Below, piece by piece: positions 9,701 through 20,931 of a stretch of DNA of 64,000 bases. A program made the translations under genes and the position numbers. Source of the DNA: Collinsella stercoris DSM 13279 (GTDB lineage: Bacteria; Actinomycetota; Coriobacteriia; Coriobacteriales; Coriobacteriaceae); NCBI RefSeq assembly GCF_020735465.1, contig NZ_CP085935.1, positions 1,798,001 to 1,862,000 of the forward strand, given 5' to 3'. Within the stretch, counting starts at the first letter, position 1. Every line of letters starts with the position of its first letter. The notes below the pieces were generated by a model. The model was not told the DNA's origin, ran no database searches, and saw only the letters and a list, made by a program, of their open reading frames with translations.

Positions 9701-11168
9701 TGTCGGCCGGGGAATCGTGGTCCACGAAGCTGAACGCGTCATTCCACACCTTGTCGGCGTGGTCGTAGCTCGTCCAGTTGTTCCACGAGAAGTCGGCGTT
9801 GAGGAAGATGCCCACCTTGCTGGGCTCGGACTGCTGCATGGGGTTGATCACGCAGCCCACGAGGGAGCCGGGCACCACGTCGGCGCCGAGCGCGTTCTCA
9901 TAGCCGCCCATGGACAGGTGGTCGCGCGTGTTGTCCGTGCACGGCCAGTTGATCCACATGAAGGGAGCGACGCCGGAGCGCGAGGTGAAGGTGCTGATGG
10001 TCGACTTGTCGGCCTTGCCCCACACGCGGGTGCCGGTCATGATGGGCTTGACGTTCGAGGGCAGGTTCTTGTACCAGCTCTCGCCCGCCTGGGCGTAGTT
10101 GGCCGCGACGAACGGGATGGTGTCCTTGAGGCCCGGGTACTTGAGCGAGCCGTCCTCGTTCTTCATCTTCTGCAGGTCGTGCAGCCAAGAGGTGAGGTCG
10201 TTCAGCAGCTTGATGTAGTTGCTGGAGCCGGGGTTGTCGGCGTCGTCGGCGCTCAGCATGATCTGGCGGCAGCCCGCGTCGATGACCTGCAGGTACTTTG
10301 CCTTGAGCGTCGCGAGGTCGCTCTCGTACGACGACCCGAACGAGATCGGGTTGTTCATGAACGGGTGCAGCGCGTACACGAAGCGGCACTTGGACTCGTT
10401 GCCCGCCTGGGCGAGCTGCGAGAGCTTGGTGATCTCCTCGTCGGAGTAAAGATCGCGCCACTGCGCGTTGTGCTTGGGATCGTCCTTGGGCGCGTAGATG
10501 TAGGCGTTCTGCTTGAAGAGGCCGCCCCAGCGCATGAGCTCCGCGCGGTCCTCCGTGGACCACGGATTGCCGTAGTAGCCCTCGATGAAGCCGCGCGTCT
10601 CGACGTCCGCCCAGTCGTTCACCGTGAAAGCAGCAAGCGCACGGCCCTCGATCTGCTGGAACACCTGGTACAGCGTGCTCAAGCCATAGAAGGCGGCATC
10701 GGTGTCGCGACCAACGACGACGATGCGGGCCGGAGCGTCCTTGCCCTTGGGCAGAACCGTGACGAAGTTGGCGTCCGTCTTCTTGAACAGATCGGCCTGA
10801 GGAGTCACGGCGCCGCTCTGCACGAGCTGGTCGACCGGGCCCTTGGAGCCGTTGATGCCAACGAGCACCTCGACAGCGTTGGCGTCCTTGCCTAGCGCAT
10901 CAACCTTGTTGGCCTTGATCTGCTTGAGAGCCAAGATGTCGTTCAAGCGCTTCTCGGTCTCGGCATCGACACCGGGGTCGAGCACCACGTTGACGGTTTC
11001 GGGCAGGGTCACCTCGCCCTCGCCGTACTCGATGGCGTGCGGGGTTGGGTACACCTGGTAGGTCTGGGCGGCAAGCGCCGTCGCAGGCGCCGCCACGAGC
11101 GCCAAAGACGCACAGGCAGCGAGCACGAGCCTACGGAGTGCACCTCCCCTCATGCGTTGCGCGTTCAT
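6777..11168 (-). CDS. Secreted LPxTG-anchored GH84 beta-N-acetylglucosaminidase (hyaluronidase/NagJ type)
   Basis: This surface enzyme of about 1463 residues probably removes GlcNAc from host glycans or mucin. Domain order: signal peptide (RRLVLAACASLALVAAPATA), an N-terminal GH20b-like domain starting QTYQVYPTPHAIEYG, the GH84 barrel with RGFIEGYYGNPWS near residue 193 and the paired catalytic aspartates in LSADDADNPG near 308, then several F5/8 type C (CBM32-like) carbohydrate-binding modules. An InlB-type repeat with FDGWYLDD follows near 1340, then a DQGG repeat linker and a C-terminal LPSTG anchor with hydrophobic stretch and KKHRA tail. The start at MNAQRMRGG is chosen because GGGGG lies seven bases upstream. 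A terminator follows. No sortase gene is in the window. Confidence 0.92.
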   Translation of the reverse strand: MNAQRMRGGALRRLVLAACASLALVAAPATALAAQTYQVYPTPHAIEYGEGEVTLPETVNVVLDPGVDAETEKRLNDILALKQIKANKVDALGKDANAVEVLVGINGSKGPVDQLVQSGAVTPQADLFKKTDANFVTVLPKGKDAPARIVVVGRDTDAAFYGLSTLYQVFQQIEGRALAAFTVNDWADVETRGFIEGYYGNPWSTEDRAELMRWGGLFKQNAYIYAPKDDPKHNAQWRDLYSDEEITKLSQLAQAGNESKCRFVYALHPFMNNPISFGSSYESDLATLKAKYLQVIDAGCRQIMLSADDADNPGSSNYIKLLNDLTSWLHDLQKMKNEDGSLKYPGLKDTIPFVAANYAQAGESWYKNLPSNVKPIMTGTRVWGKADKSTISTFTSRSGVAPFMWINWPCTDNTRDHLSMGGYENALGADVVPGSLVGCVINPMQQSEPSKVGIFLNADFSWNNWTSYDHADKVWNDAFSFVDHDSPADTDASNALRTLSEHMKWYQGGGVTFESRESEAVKPMLDAFRAKVEDGSVKVSDIDQVEALFKELLAAAGTYAQNAGNASLRTQIDPWLGFWSDGMNAGLRYLGALRGHLNGDKNALVSEYTQGKELFDNALLHSYPYVNDTQYARAGTRAVWPVVEALGECLRPVVGDATGTVDVVAEVTLKGLGTSGNPANIIDGDTSTYAHFSGSNATTNVNVGDSFTITYEPYQRADAVTFVQSVPSNRPQDVLKDALVEYTTDGTTWVELGHVNGDSEQTLKLPKTTDLKGLRFTNKQYYSGYWQVNEVATSVATSKPYEPFASEKPAQGELSAIVDGDVKTGASFDAPAKGMNAGLSYVKTTEIGMVEIAQGEDARSGKVEALIGGAWTKIGTFDAKASQTVELEKNTAVNGVRLVVEGEGAWNLNEVAAKRLPSKVTPVMNETMGEYESFTIDKIADGNEGSYAHLKNLKDNNIRANDWVGLTFEPSARIGKIAFVQAPDGGDVIVKGKVEYQAEDGSWHKVGDVTSAQKQTFEFANVNAKAIRVTNLENTAKWWKVYELSAEEGYESPAGAILTDIEGTALAGTADSTSAAISAGKVAIPAGSYVAIDLASVQANIAIDEASAAAVAKAGLTVVSSVNVLSWDAVENNAVASARYVGVRNLSDHEITFDFSADPFRVTYPGVPGDFTCDSDPVDEAHGTSAMLDGRVTTYWCPANASGTLTYHVSEPLSGDLPRNGVHIVSWGDPSGAKVTATVYDKPDYSSTTEVELGTLDASVNDFSFAEAANGRFWGVKEVKVSWSDGAVPSIAEVSMLDTTFEPQPLPETHKVTFMVDDTVFSEVEVEDGSAVAAPENAPAKDGFTFDGWYLDDAAYDFAAPVTGDLTLVAHFTPKDDQGGDQGGDQGGDQGGDQGGNQGGDQGGDQTPDPDDKPGTNPGNKPSGKPGAGLPSTGDSAMLAVVGVAGVAVAAFAAGAVMKKHRA

Positions 11169-11193
11169 ACGCATTCCCCCTTTTATCGGGACC

Positions 11194-11229
11194 CATACAA
11201 AAGGGCGCACGCACGCGCCCTTTTGTATG
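11194..11229. terminator. Terminator between pcrA and the GH84 gene
   Basis: A perfect 15-bp stem with a 6-nt loop lies between the stop of pcrA and the start of the downstream GH84 gene. The inner stem is gggcgc / gcgccc, and the descending arm contains CCCTTTTG on either strand. It probably ends pcrA transcripts. Confidence 0.8.
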
Positions 11230-11289
11230 GTAGCAGCTAAAAACCCTAGGGAATGCAGGGACTATTGCGAACGGTAGGAATCGGCCCGC

Positions 11290-14391
<3,102 letters not shown>

Positions 14392-14547
14392 GCTTTCCAC
14401 CCCAAAACACATCGCGGCCAGCGTCCAAGCCGGCACTTATTGAGCTCAATCAGTATAGCGAGACGCCCAGACAAACCTAACCGACCGCAAAGCCCCCACA
14501 CCAAACCCAACCGACCGCAAAGCCCCTCGGACTCGGGGACTAAGCGG

Positions 14548-14896
14548 CTCCAAAAAGAAGCCCGGGCCACCTTGAAGAAGGTCCCATCCGCCCCAAAGAG
14601 GGCACCGTCCGTTTCCAAAGGGAACCGTCCGCCGTAAAGGGGAACCAGTCCGTTTCCAAAGGCTCCACCCCACCCAAAAGGGGTCTTGCCAACCTCTAAC
14701 GGGGGCCCATCCACCCCAGGAGAAGGTATCATCCGCTCCAAAAAGGATCTCGTCCGCCCCCAGGGGAGCTACTCTCGCCGTAAAAAGGGCCTCGTCAGTC
14801 TCCAAAGGGGTCCCGCCCACCCCAAGGGGAGGCCTCGACGACCTCAAGAGGGATCCCATTCGCCCCACGAGAAGGTTCCATCCGCTCCCGACGCAC
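14548..14896. repeat. Degenerate 21-bp tandem array, about 16 units
   Basis: About sixteen units of 20-22 bp run head to tail upstream of pcrA. The rough consensus is ccccaaaggggatcccgtccg, with clear copies at about 14591-14611 and 14612-14631 and more diverged ones up to 14896. Every frame is broken by unit length changes, so coding is unlikely. It lies in the 921-bp gap between pcrA and metA. Confidence 0.8.
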
Positions 14897-14925
14897 GCGC
14901 GCGGGCCGCGATTAACACCAAAATC

Positions 14926-15051
14926 CGCAAATGCGCGGATAAATTCTCGTCCCAGCAGTAGACGCGCAACATTCCCCAGAAAAACCGCAGGTCAGAACGA
15001 CGCGCCTATTTCCCCTACACGGCACCCCGCGAATTTATCCGCGCATTTGCG
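14926..15051. repeat. Inverted repeat with 21-bp perfect arms
   Basis: The arm at 14926-14946 (starting cgcaaatgcgcggataaa) is exactly complementary to 15031-15051, with 84 bases between them. Weaker inner complementarity (gtagacgcgc against gcgcctatttcccctac) could extend the pairing. The words gtagacgc, cgcctattt and gataaattct also occur in the palindromic element at 36798-36946, which suggests a shared family. It could be a mobile palindrome or a leader structure for pcrA. Confidence 0.7.
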
Positions 15052-15172
15052 AATCACCCCCAACACAAGGCAACGCAAAGTCAACATGCGGATCGAGCTA
15101 GGGCCTTTTATCGGGACTTAACCCCTCCCTGGAAGGCCGAAAAACGCCCTTGGCGCCGGCTTCTTCCTCGGA

Positions 15173-15321
15173 ACAAGGAGGTGTCCCTCTAACCAGGAGG
15201 CATATCTCAGGTCAGGAGCCACCCCTTTGACCAGGGGCACCCCCCTAGCCAGAGGCTATTCCTTTGACCAGGAACCATTCGTCTAACCGGGAGCTATCCC
15301 TCAGAGCAGGGGCTATTCCTC
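15173..15321. repeat. Degenerate 19-bp tandem array running into the metA stop codon
   Basis: Eight units of 18-20 bp follow the consensus ccaggggctattcctttga, spaced almost exactly 19 bp. The last unit overlaps the end of the minus-strand metA gene, so its stop codon (cta at 15313-15315) falls inside the repeat unit gcaggggctattcctcgac. The array therefore looks as if it was generated from the gene end. Confidence 0.8.
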
Positions 15322-16239
15322 GACGCCGGCGCAGGTCACGTCGTAGGGGGTCGTCTGGTACACGTAGTAATTGAGCCAGTTGGTGTAGAGGAGCTGAGCC
15401 TGGGCGCGCCACATGCACAGCGGCTCGCGCGCAGGGTCGTCGCCCGGAAAGTAGTTCACCGGCACGTCCGGGTCGATGCCCGCCCGCACGTCACGCTCAT
15501 ATTCAAGGCGCAGCGTGTCCGCATCGTACTCCGGATGCCCGAACACGAAGAATCGACGACTGTCCACGCTCTTTACCAGGTACAAACCCGCCTCGGGCGA
15601 ACTCGCGACCACCTCGAGCTCGGGATGCGCGCGCACCGCGCCCTCATCCACGCCGGTGTAGCGAGAGTGTACGGCAAAGAACCGGTCATCAAGGCCACGC
15701 ACCAACGGGGAGCTGGGCTTTTCGAGCACATGCTCGTATACGCCCGAGAGCTTGGCGGGCAGTTCGTGCTTGTCGATGCCGTAGTGGTGGAACAGCCCCG
15801 CCTGCGCACCCCAGCAAATATGCAGCGTGGAATGCACGTTGGTGGTGGACCAATCCATGATGTCCACGAGCTCGTCCCAATAGTCGACGTCCGAGAAGTC
15901 GAGCTTCTCAACAGGAGCGCCCGTGATGATCAAGCCGTCGAAATGCTCGTTGCGCACCTCGTCGAACGTGCGGTAAAACGTCTCCAAGTGCTCGCGGGAC
16001 ACGTTCTTTGCCTCATGGCTGCGCGTGCGCAGCAGCTCGACCTCGATCTGCAGCGGCGTGTTGGAGAGCTTGCGCATAATCTGCGTCTCGGTGGCGATCT
16101 TGGTTGGCATGAGGTTCAAGATGAGCACCCGCAAAGGACGGATGTCCTGATGCAGGGCGCGGAACTCGGTCATGACAAAGATGTTCTCGCTCTCAAGCGC
16201 CGCGGTGGCGGGCAGAGCGTCGGGGATGCGGATGGGCAT
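15313..16239 (-). CDS. metA: Homoserine O-acyltransferase MetA, predicted acetyl-CoA type
   Basis: The product of 309 residues activates L-homoserine by acylation in methionine synthesis. It aligns colinearly with E. coli MetA: catalytic Cys142 in HICWGAQAG, His235 and Glu237 in [12 protein letters not shown], and the lysine in NLMPTKI. Residue 111, which sets acyl-CoA choice in this family, is Glu ([10 protein letters not shown]). E. coli, a succinyltransferase, has Gly here, so this enzyme is predicted to use acetyl-CoA. The start [10 protein letters not shown] follows AGGAGG; an ATG 18 bases upstream lies before that box. No SAM riboswitch was recognised upstream. Confidence 0.93.
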   Translation of the reverse strand: MPIRIPDALPATAALESENIFVMTEFRALHQDIRPLRVLILNLMPTKIATETQIMRKLSNTPLQIEVELLRTRSHEAKNVSREHLETFYRTFDEVRNEHFDGLIITGAPVEKLDFSDVDYWDELVDIMDWSTTNVHSTLHICWGAQAGLFHHYGIDKHELPAKLSGVYEHVLEKPSSPLVRGLDDRFFAVHSRYTGVDEGAVRAHPELEVVASSPEAGLYLVKSVDSRRFFVFGHPEYDADTLRLEYERDVRAGIDPDVPVNYFPGDDPAREPLCMWRAQAQLLYTNWLNYYVYQTTPYDVTCAGVEE

Positions 16240-16537
16240 GGGGCCTCCTTGGTTCACGTCCCCTTATGGTACGACACAAACGCGCGCGCTGGGAGGCTGG
16301 CTCGATGCGAACCGGTGCCGGAGCGAACCGCGCGCCACGGACGCCGTACGTGCGCACCCGCGCCGCCCCGCAACCCCGCCGCGCCCGCTGCACCTGCAAA
16401 GCCCATCACGCCCGGAACGCCCGCCCCATGCCGCCATCGCAATGTGTCAGAACGGAGTCGTGTCACTTTATCTCGGCGCAGCGCTGTGCGCGAATTACAA
16501 TTTCCCTTACGCGAACTTCGGCCGGAAGGACTCGGAT

Positions 16538-17515
16538 ATGTACCAGACTCGAAAGATCGGCGTGGTCGGCCAAGGCCACGTGGGGGCACACGTTGCCAAC
16601 AGCCTCCTGCTGCAGGGAATCGCCGACGAGCTCTACCTGTGCGACATCAATGAGACGAAGGTGACCTCCGAGGTCCAGGACCTGCGCGACTCACTCAGCT
16701 TCGTGCCATACAACACCAAGATCGTGAACTGCGGCGACCGCTACGAAGAGCTCTCCTGCTGCGACATCGTTGTCAACGCCGCCGGCAAGGTCGCACTCGC
16801 CGCGACCAACCGCGACGGCGAGCTGTTCTACACCACCGACGCCGCCCGAACCTTCGCCAATCGCGTCGTCGACGCCGGGTTCGACGGCATCTTCGTGAGC
16901 ATCTCCAACCCCTGCGACGTCGTGTGCACCGAACTCTGGCACCTGACCGGCTATGATCCCAAGAAAATCATCGGCTCGGGCTGCGGTTTGGATTCAGCGC
17001 GCCTGCGCACCGAGATCTCCAAGCAGATCGGCATCTCGCCCAAGTCCATCGACGCGTACATGATCGGCGAGCACGGCTTCAGCCAGATCGGCGCGTTCAA
17101 GGCGGCGACCATCGCCGGCAAAAAGCTCAGCGAGCTCGAGGCCGAGAACCCCGAGAAGTACGCGTTCGACCACATGCAGATCGAGGAACTCGCACGCAAG
17201 GGCGGCTATGTGACATACGCCGGCAAGCAGTGCACCGAGTACGCCGTTGCCAACTCCGCCGCGCGTGTCTGCGCCGCCGTGCTGCACAATGAGCACGCCG
17301 TTCTTTCGGCCTCCACCCTTATGACCGGTCAATATGGCGAGGAGGGCATCTTCACCTCACTGCCATGCGTGATCGGAGCCGAAGGCGTCGAGGAGGTCTA
17401 CACGCTCGATCTTTCCGAGCGCGAGCTCGAAGGCTTCCACAAGAGCTGCCAGCACATCCGCGACAACATCGCCCAGCTTGATTGGTGGGACGAGGCAGCC
17501 TGGAACGCCAAGTAG
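16538..17515 (+). CDS. L-2-hydroxyacid dehydrogenase (lactate/malate dehydrogenase family)
   Basis: The product of 325 residues is an NAD-dependent oxidoreductase of the LDH/MDH superfamily. It has the nucleotide loop GVVGQGHVGAHVANSL, acidic residue CDIN, the ISNPCDVV segment, GLDSARLR with the catalytic-pair Asp and substrate Arg, and the active-site histidine in GEHGFSQ. The specificity loop is GKVALAATNRDGEL instead of the AGAPQKPGETR of strict lactate dehydrogenases; it keeps the Arg but loses the Gln. This loop is closer to L-2-hydroxyisocaproate dehydrogenases, so branched or larger 2-keto acids are a possible substrate. GGAAGG precedes the chosen ATG. The 298 bp upstream hold no recognised element. 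Confidence 0.88.
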   Translation: MYQTRKIGVVGQGHVGAHVANSLLLQGIADELYLCDINETKVTSEVQDLRDSLSFVPYNTKIVNCGDRYEELSCCDIVVNAAGKVALAATNRDGELFYTTDAARTFANRVVDAGFDGIFVSISNPCDVVCTELWHLTGYDPKKIIGSGCGLDSARLRTEISKQIGISPKSIDAYMIGEHGFSQIGAFKAATIAGKKLSELEAENPEKYAFDHMQIEELARKGGYVTYAGKQCTEYAVANSAARVCAAVLHNEHAVLSASTLMTGQYGEEGIFTSLPCVIGAEGVEEVYTLDLSERELEGFHKSCQHIRDNIAQLDWWDEAAWNAK

Positions 17516-17529
17516 CCGCGAGACGCGCC

Positions 17530-18450
17530 TCACGCGACGAGCGGCATCATGATGATGATCATCGCGAAGCCAAGAAGGTCGGTCGGTGAGAACACGACGC
17601 CGATCCACAGTGCGCTCAACACCGTGGCGGAAATGGGTTCGACCGTGGAGAGCATCGCAGTCTTGAGCGATCCGATCTCGTGCACACCCTGCATGTAGAA
17701 CAGATACGAGCACCAGGTCCCGAGCACCACGAGCGCGCCGAAGACCACCCAGCACGAGATGTCGAACGAGGCGACGGCCTGCCCCCAATCGGGCACGAAC
17801 GGAGCGGCGATGAGACCGACCAGCAGCATCGCCCAGCCGTTCACCGCCGTGACTCCATATTTGGCGAGGATCCTGCCGGGAAACACCGCGAGCCCCGCAC
17901 CGCCGAGCGCGGCGAGCAGGCCGAACAGGAGCCCCGCCGGGGGAAGCGCCATCTGCGAGGGGTCGCCCCCCGTGGTGATGAGGAACGTGCCGGCGAGGGC
18001 GAGCACCATGCCCGCGATCTCGCGGCGCTTGGGCGCGCGCCGGCCGATCACGCATGCCACGACCGCGACCGGCAGGAGCTGCAGGCTTTGCAGCACGGTA
18101 GCGGTGGCGGAATTCGTCGCCTGGATGGCCATGAGGTAGGAGAACTGGTTGAGGAACAGCCCCGCGCCCGCAAAAAGCAACAGATCGCGCACGGCGGATT
18201 TATCGCGCATCAGCTCAAAGGGACGGCGATCGCCGCGCACAAGCGCGAGCAGGAGGAACAGGGCACCTGCGAGCACCATGCGGACGCTCATCACCCACAG
18301 GGGATCGATGCCGCTCGAGCGGAACAGATAGCTCACGGCCGTACCGGAAAAGCCCCACAGCGCGCCGCCCGCCAGGGCGCAGGCCACACCGCGCAGGTTC
18401 ATGTGATACGACCCGGCGTGCGCCTCGTGCTTTTCCGACCGTGCCATCAT
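17530..18450 (-). CDS. EamA/DMT-family transporter
   Basis: The product of 306 residues has ten predicted membrane helices in two EamA repeats, the drug/metabolite transporter fold that exports or imports small metabolites such as amino acids. The first repeat begins GVACALAGGALWGFSGTAVSY, typical of the family. The stop lies only 14 bases from the convergent dehydrogenase stop. AGGTGG lies before the tandem ATG codons at the start; either could be used. The substrate is unknown. Confidence 0.88.
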   Translation of the reverse strand: MMARSEKHEAHAGSYHMNLRGVACALAGGALWGFSGTAVSYLFRSSGIDPLWVMSVRMVLAGALFLLLALVRGDRRPFELMRDKSAVRDLLLFAGAGLFLNQFSYLMAIQATNSATATVLQSLQLLPVAVVACVIGRRAPKRREIAGMVLALAGTFLITTGGDPSQMALPPAGLLFGLLAALGGAGLAVFPGRILAKYGVTAVNGWAMLLVGLIAAPFVPDWGQAVASFDISCWVVFGALVVLGTWCSYLFYMQGVHEIGSLKTAMLSTVEPISATVLSALWIGVVFSPTDLLGFAMIIIMMPLVA

Positions 18451-18597
18451 CTTCCACCTCTCTTATCCCAACCACTAAAATCGTCAGGTCACATCCGTCA
18501 TGTCATAACGTCTGGCTTCGCAGGGCGCCAAAGTTCGCACTCTTCACTACATCAGATCTTCTCTTACCGACATTTCTCTGCGTCCACATAGGACAAA

Positions 18598-18634
18598 GCC
18601 GCCAGACCCGAACGTTTGGTTCAAGTCAGGCGGC
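18598..18634 (-). terminator. Possible terminator after the second EamA gene
   Basis: A 10-bp stem with one mismatch (gccgccagac / gtcaggcggc) and a 17-nt loop lies about 50 bases past the stop of the 18684-19685 gene. The following minus-strand sequence (tttgtcc) is only moderately T-rich. Confidence 0.45.
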
Positions 18635-18683
18635 CTAATATCCGTGCCGAGAGCGTACGGGCGAAATAGGCTGCGCCGCACTG

Positions 18684-19685
18684 TCACCAATACAGCCTTG
18701 CGGTCTTTGCCTTGAAATTCGCCTGGACCCATTCTTCACGTATGAATGCCAGCAAGCCAAGGGTATACGACGCGCGCTTACCAGCGATGTTGAGGTTCAT
18801 GGCCGCCACGGACAAAAAGACCACAACGATTCCCGCCGCGCTCGCCGCCCCCATCGGATCGCCCAGCAGCAACACACCGACCAACGACGCGGAAACCACC
18901 TCGAGAGATGCGAGCACGGACACCTTGCCCGCCTCGAGCCCCGTGGCGATACCCGCCATATAAAGCAGGTATGCCACAGCAGAAGGAAGCAGGCAAAATA
19001 CAAACGACCACGACGCGAGCTCGAGGCCCGCGACGCGCGTCACATCTCGGAACGGGAAACCGATGGGCAAAAGACCGATGAACGCGAACAGAAACCCATA
19101 GCATACCAACACTCGCGGATCATGTGCGCCCGCAAGGTGTTTTCCACCCAGCACATACACCACATTGATTAGCGCAGCGAAGACGCCCAATGCGACACCG
19201 AACACGTCAAAGGACATCCCTGACACATCGCCGTTCGTCACCACGAGAAAAGAGCCGAACAGATTTAATGCAAAGGCGACGCATCTCTGTCCATCGAGCG
19301 GCTCGCCGTACAGCAACGCCGAGGCAATGCCCACAAACACCGGCCCTGTATACAACAGCACCGTCGAGGTTGCCACGCCAACCAGCTGCATCGCCTGATA
19401 ACTGCAAAGATTGCTGACCCCCAAGCCCAAAAAGCCCATTGCTGCGATCAGCGCGAGATCGCGGGGGCTACATCTGAAAAGGCCGGCAATCTCATCCCAA
19501 GACCGCCCGCACGCCAATTCCGAAAGCACGATGAACATCGCCACGCACAGAGCCGATCCGCCCATGCGCAAGGTCACGATCCCAACCGTCGACACACCCA
19601 TGCTCGCCAAATGAGTCACGAAAATACCGACAAACCCCCACATGATGCCGGCGGCGGAAACAAGAAACATCCCCTTTTTGCCCAC
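18684..19685 (-). CDS. EamA/DMT-family transporter
   Basis: The product of about 333 residues has ten predicted helices in two EamA domains; the first begins GMFLVSAAGIMWGFVGIFVT. It is a paralogue of the carrier at 17530 in family but clearly diverged in sequence, and the substrate is unknown. A GTG start at 19685 is chosen because GAGGAG sits seven bases upstream; in-frame ATG codons at 19700 and 19706 overlap or precede that box. The gene follows the terminator of the sugar operon in the same direction and is probably transcribed separately. Confidence 0.87.
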   Translation of the reverse strand: MGKKGMFLVSAAGIMWGFVGIFVTHLASMGVSTVGIVTLRMGGSALCVAMFIVLSELACGRSWDEIAGLFRCSPRDLALIAAMGFLGLGVSNLCSYQAMQLVGVATSTVLLYTGPVFVGIASALLYGEPLDGQRCVAFALNLFGSFLVVTNGDVSGMSFDVFGVALGVFAALINVVYVLGGKHLAGAHDPRVLVCYGFLFAFIGLLPIGFPFRDVTRVAGLELASWSFVFCLLPSAVAYLLYMAGIATGLEAGKVSVLASLEVVSASLVGVLLLGDPMGAASAAGIVVVFLSVAAMNLNIAGKRASYTLGLLAFIREEWVQANFKAKTARLYW

Positions 19686-19716
19686 AGTCGAACTCCTCAT
19701 CTTCATGTTAGTGCGG

Positions 19717-19760
19717 AAAAGGCCGCCTGGAGAGCAGTTCATTCATCTCCAGACGGCCTT
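19717..19760 (-). terminator. Terminator of the PTS/SIS sugar operon
   Basis: On the minus strand a 15-bp stem with one G-U pair (ggccgtctggaga paired with tctccaggcggcc) is followed by TTTTCC. It lies about 20 bases past the stop of the last operon gene at 19782. Confidence 0.85.
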
Positions 19761-19781
19761 GTTCCCAACTGAGTCGATGCG

Positions 19782-20867
19782 CTAGTAGGTGTAGCTGCCC
19801 ATCTTCTTGTGGAAATCGGGGTCGCTCGCGATGTTGCAGTCGATCCCGAGATCAAGAGAAAGCTTGCGGGCGATGACCTGAAGCGGGACGACGTACTCCA
19901 TGCTGGAGAAGTACGGCTCGTTCTGGAACGGGAAGACGAAGTCGACGTCGCGATGGCCCTTGTCCTCGGAGGTGATCACGAAGCAGTGGGCACCACGCTC
20001 CTTGACGAAGTAATCGCGCATGCGCAGCATGCGTTCAAAGTGCTTGCCGGGGTTGCCCAAGTTGAGCATATAGGTCTTATCGTCGATGGAATGGTACCCA
20101 CCGTGCATGAACTCCTCGAGCTCATAGCCGGCGACGGCGTAACGGACCGCCTCCCAGATCTTGAGGGTGCCCTCGAGCATGGCGCCCATGTTCCCCTCGC
20201 AGCCGAGCACCACAAGACGGCGCGACCGCTTCAGGTCCTCCGCGTTCTCTCGGTACCAGGCCCACGCCGCGTCCGCAATCGCCGGGATATTGTCGGTGGT
20301 GGCCAGCATCTTGCGCTCAAGCTCGCCCTTCTCCTCCTCGGTGATGGCACCGCGACGGACGGCGAGCATGAGACCCAGGACGTCGAGAGTGGCGATGGAG
20401 CCGATGAAGCCCTTGGTCTTGGGACCGGCGAACTCGTCACCGATTTCGATGTAGGTGGTTACGTCGGCATGGTCGTTCAGCGGGCGGTCGCGCTCGGCGG
20501 TCATGGCGATGGTGGCGAGGCCGAGCTCACGGGCGCGATCGAGCGCCTTGATGGTGGAAGTGGAGCGGCCGGCGTGACTGATGCCGACGACTAGGGCGTT
20601 CTTGGTGAAAACGCGGGTGTTGTCGACGAACTCCATAGGGTAAACGGCCGTGACCTCGATGCCGAGCTTGTCCTCGATCAATTTGCGCGCGGCGAATGCC
20701 GAATGATAGCTCGTACCGGAGCCAGCGATATAGATTCGGTCGATATTCTTGCCCTCAAGATAGTCGAGCGCTTCGCCGAAGATCTCATCTTGATGCTCGA
20801 CGATGTTTCGGACAGCGTCCTTCGACTCGAGAATGTAGTCGTACATATCCCAATCGTTCGTTGCCAT
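19782..20867 (-). CDS. SIS-domain sugar-phosphate isomerase/deglycase (operon gene 7)
   Basis: The product of 361 residues carries two SIS domains like the isomerase half of GlmS, without the glutaminase half. The phosphosugar loop IYIAGSGTSYHSAFAARKLI (about residue 45) and VVGISHAGRSTSTIKAL are clear, as is the second-half GGYHSIDDKTYM region near the active site. Such proteins act as aldose/ketose amino sugar isomerases, deaminases or deglycases of fructosamine phosphates. It is the last gene of the PTS operon, 64 bases after nanE. Together with the SIS protein at 24387 it resembles the two deglycases of gfr-type operons; the substrate is inferred only. Confidence 0.85.
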   Translation of the reverse strand: MATNDWDMYDYILESKDAVRNIVEHQDEIFGEALDYLEGKNIDRIYIAGSGTSYHSAFAARKLIEDKLGIEVTAVYPMEFVDNTRVFTKNALVVGISHAGRSTSTIKALDRARELGLATIAMTAERDRPLNDHADVTTYIEIGDEFAGPKTKGFIGSIATLDVLGLMLAVRRGAITEEEKGELERKMLATTDNIPAIADAAWAWYRENAEDLKRSRRLVVLGCEGNMGAMLEGTLKIWEAVRYAVAGYELEEFMHGGYHSIDDKTYMLNLGNPGKHFERMLRMRDYFVKERGAHCFVITSEDKGHRDVDFVFPFQNEPYFSSMEYVVPLQVIARKLSLDLGIDCNIASDPDFHKKMGSYTY

Positions 20868-20931
20868 AATGGATTAATCCTCTCTGCGTGTTCCTGTTCG
20901 CGAAACCGGGCAAGCCGGCGGCTCGCAGAAC

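Noticed and set aside
9096..10895. 599-residue open frame opposite the GH84 gene
   Set aside because: Shadow of the GH84 catalytic region; no domain, no ribosome binding site and typical antisense composition.
16240..16537. SAM riboswitch or T-box in front of metA
   Set aside because: No recognisable conserved core or fitting terminator was found in the 298 bases between the divergent genes.
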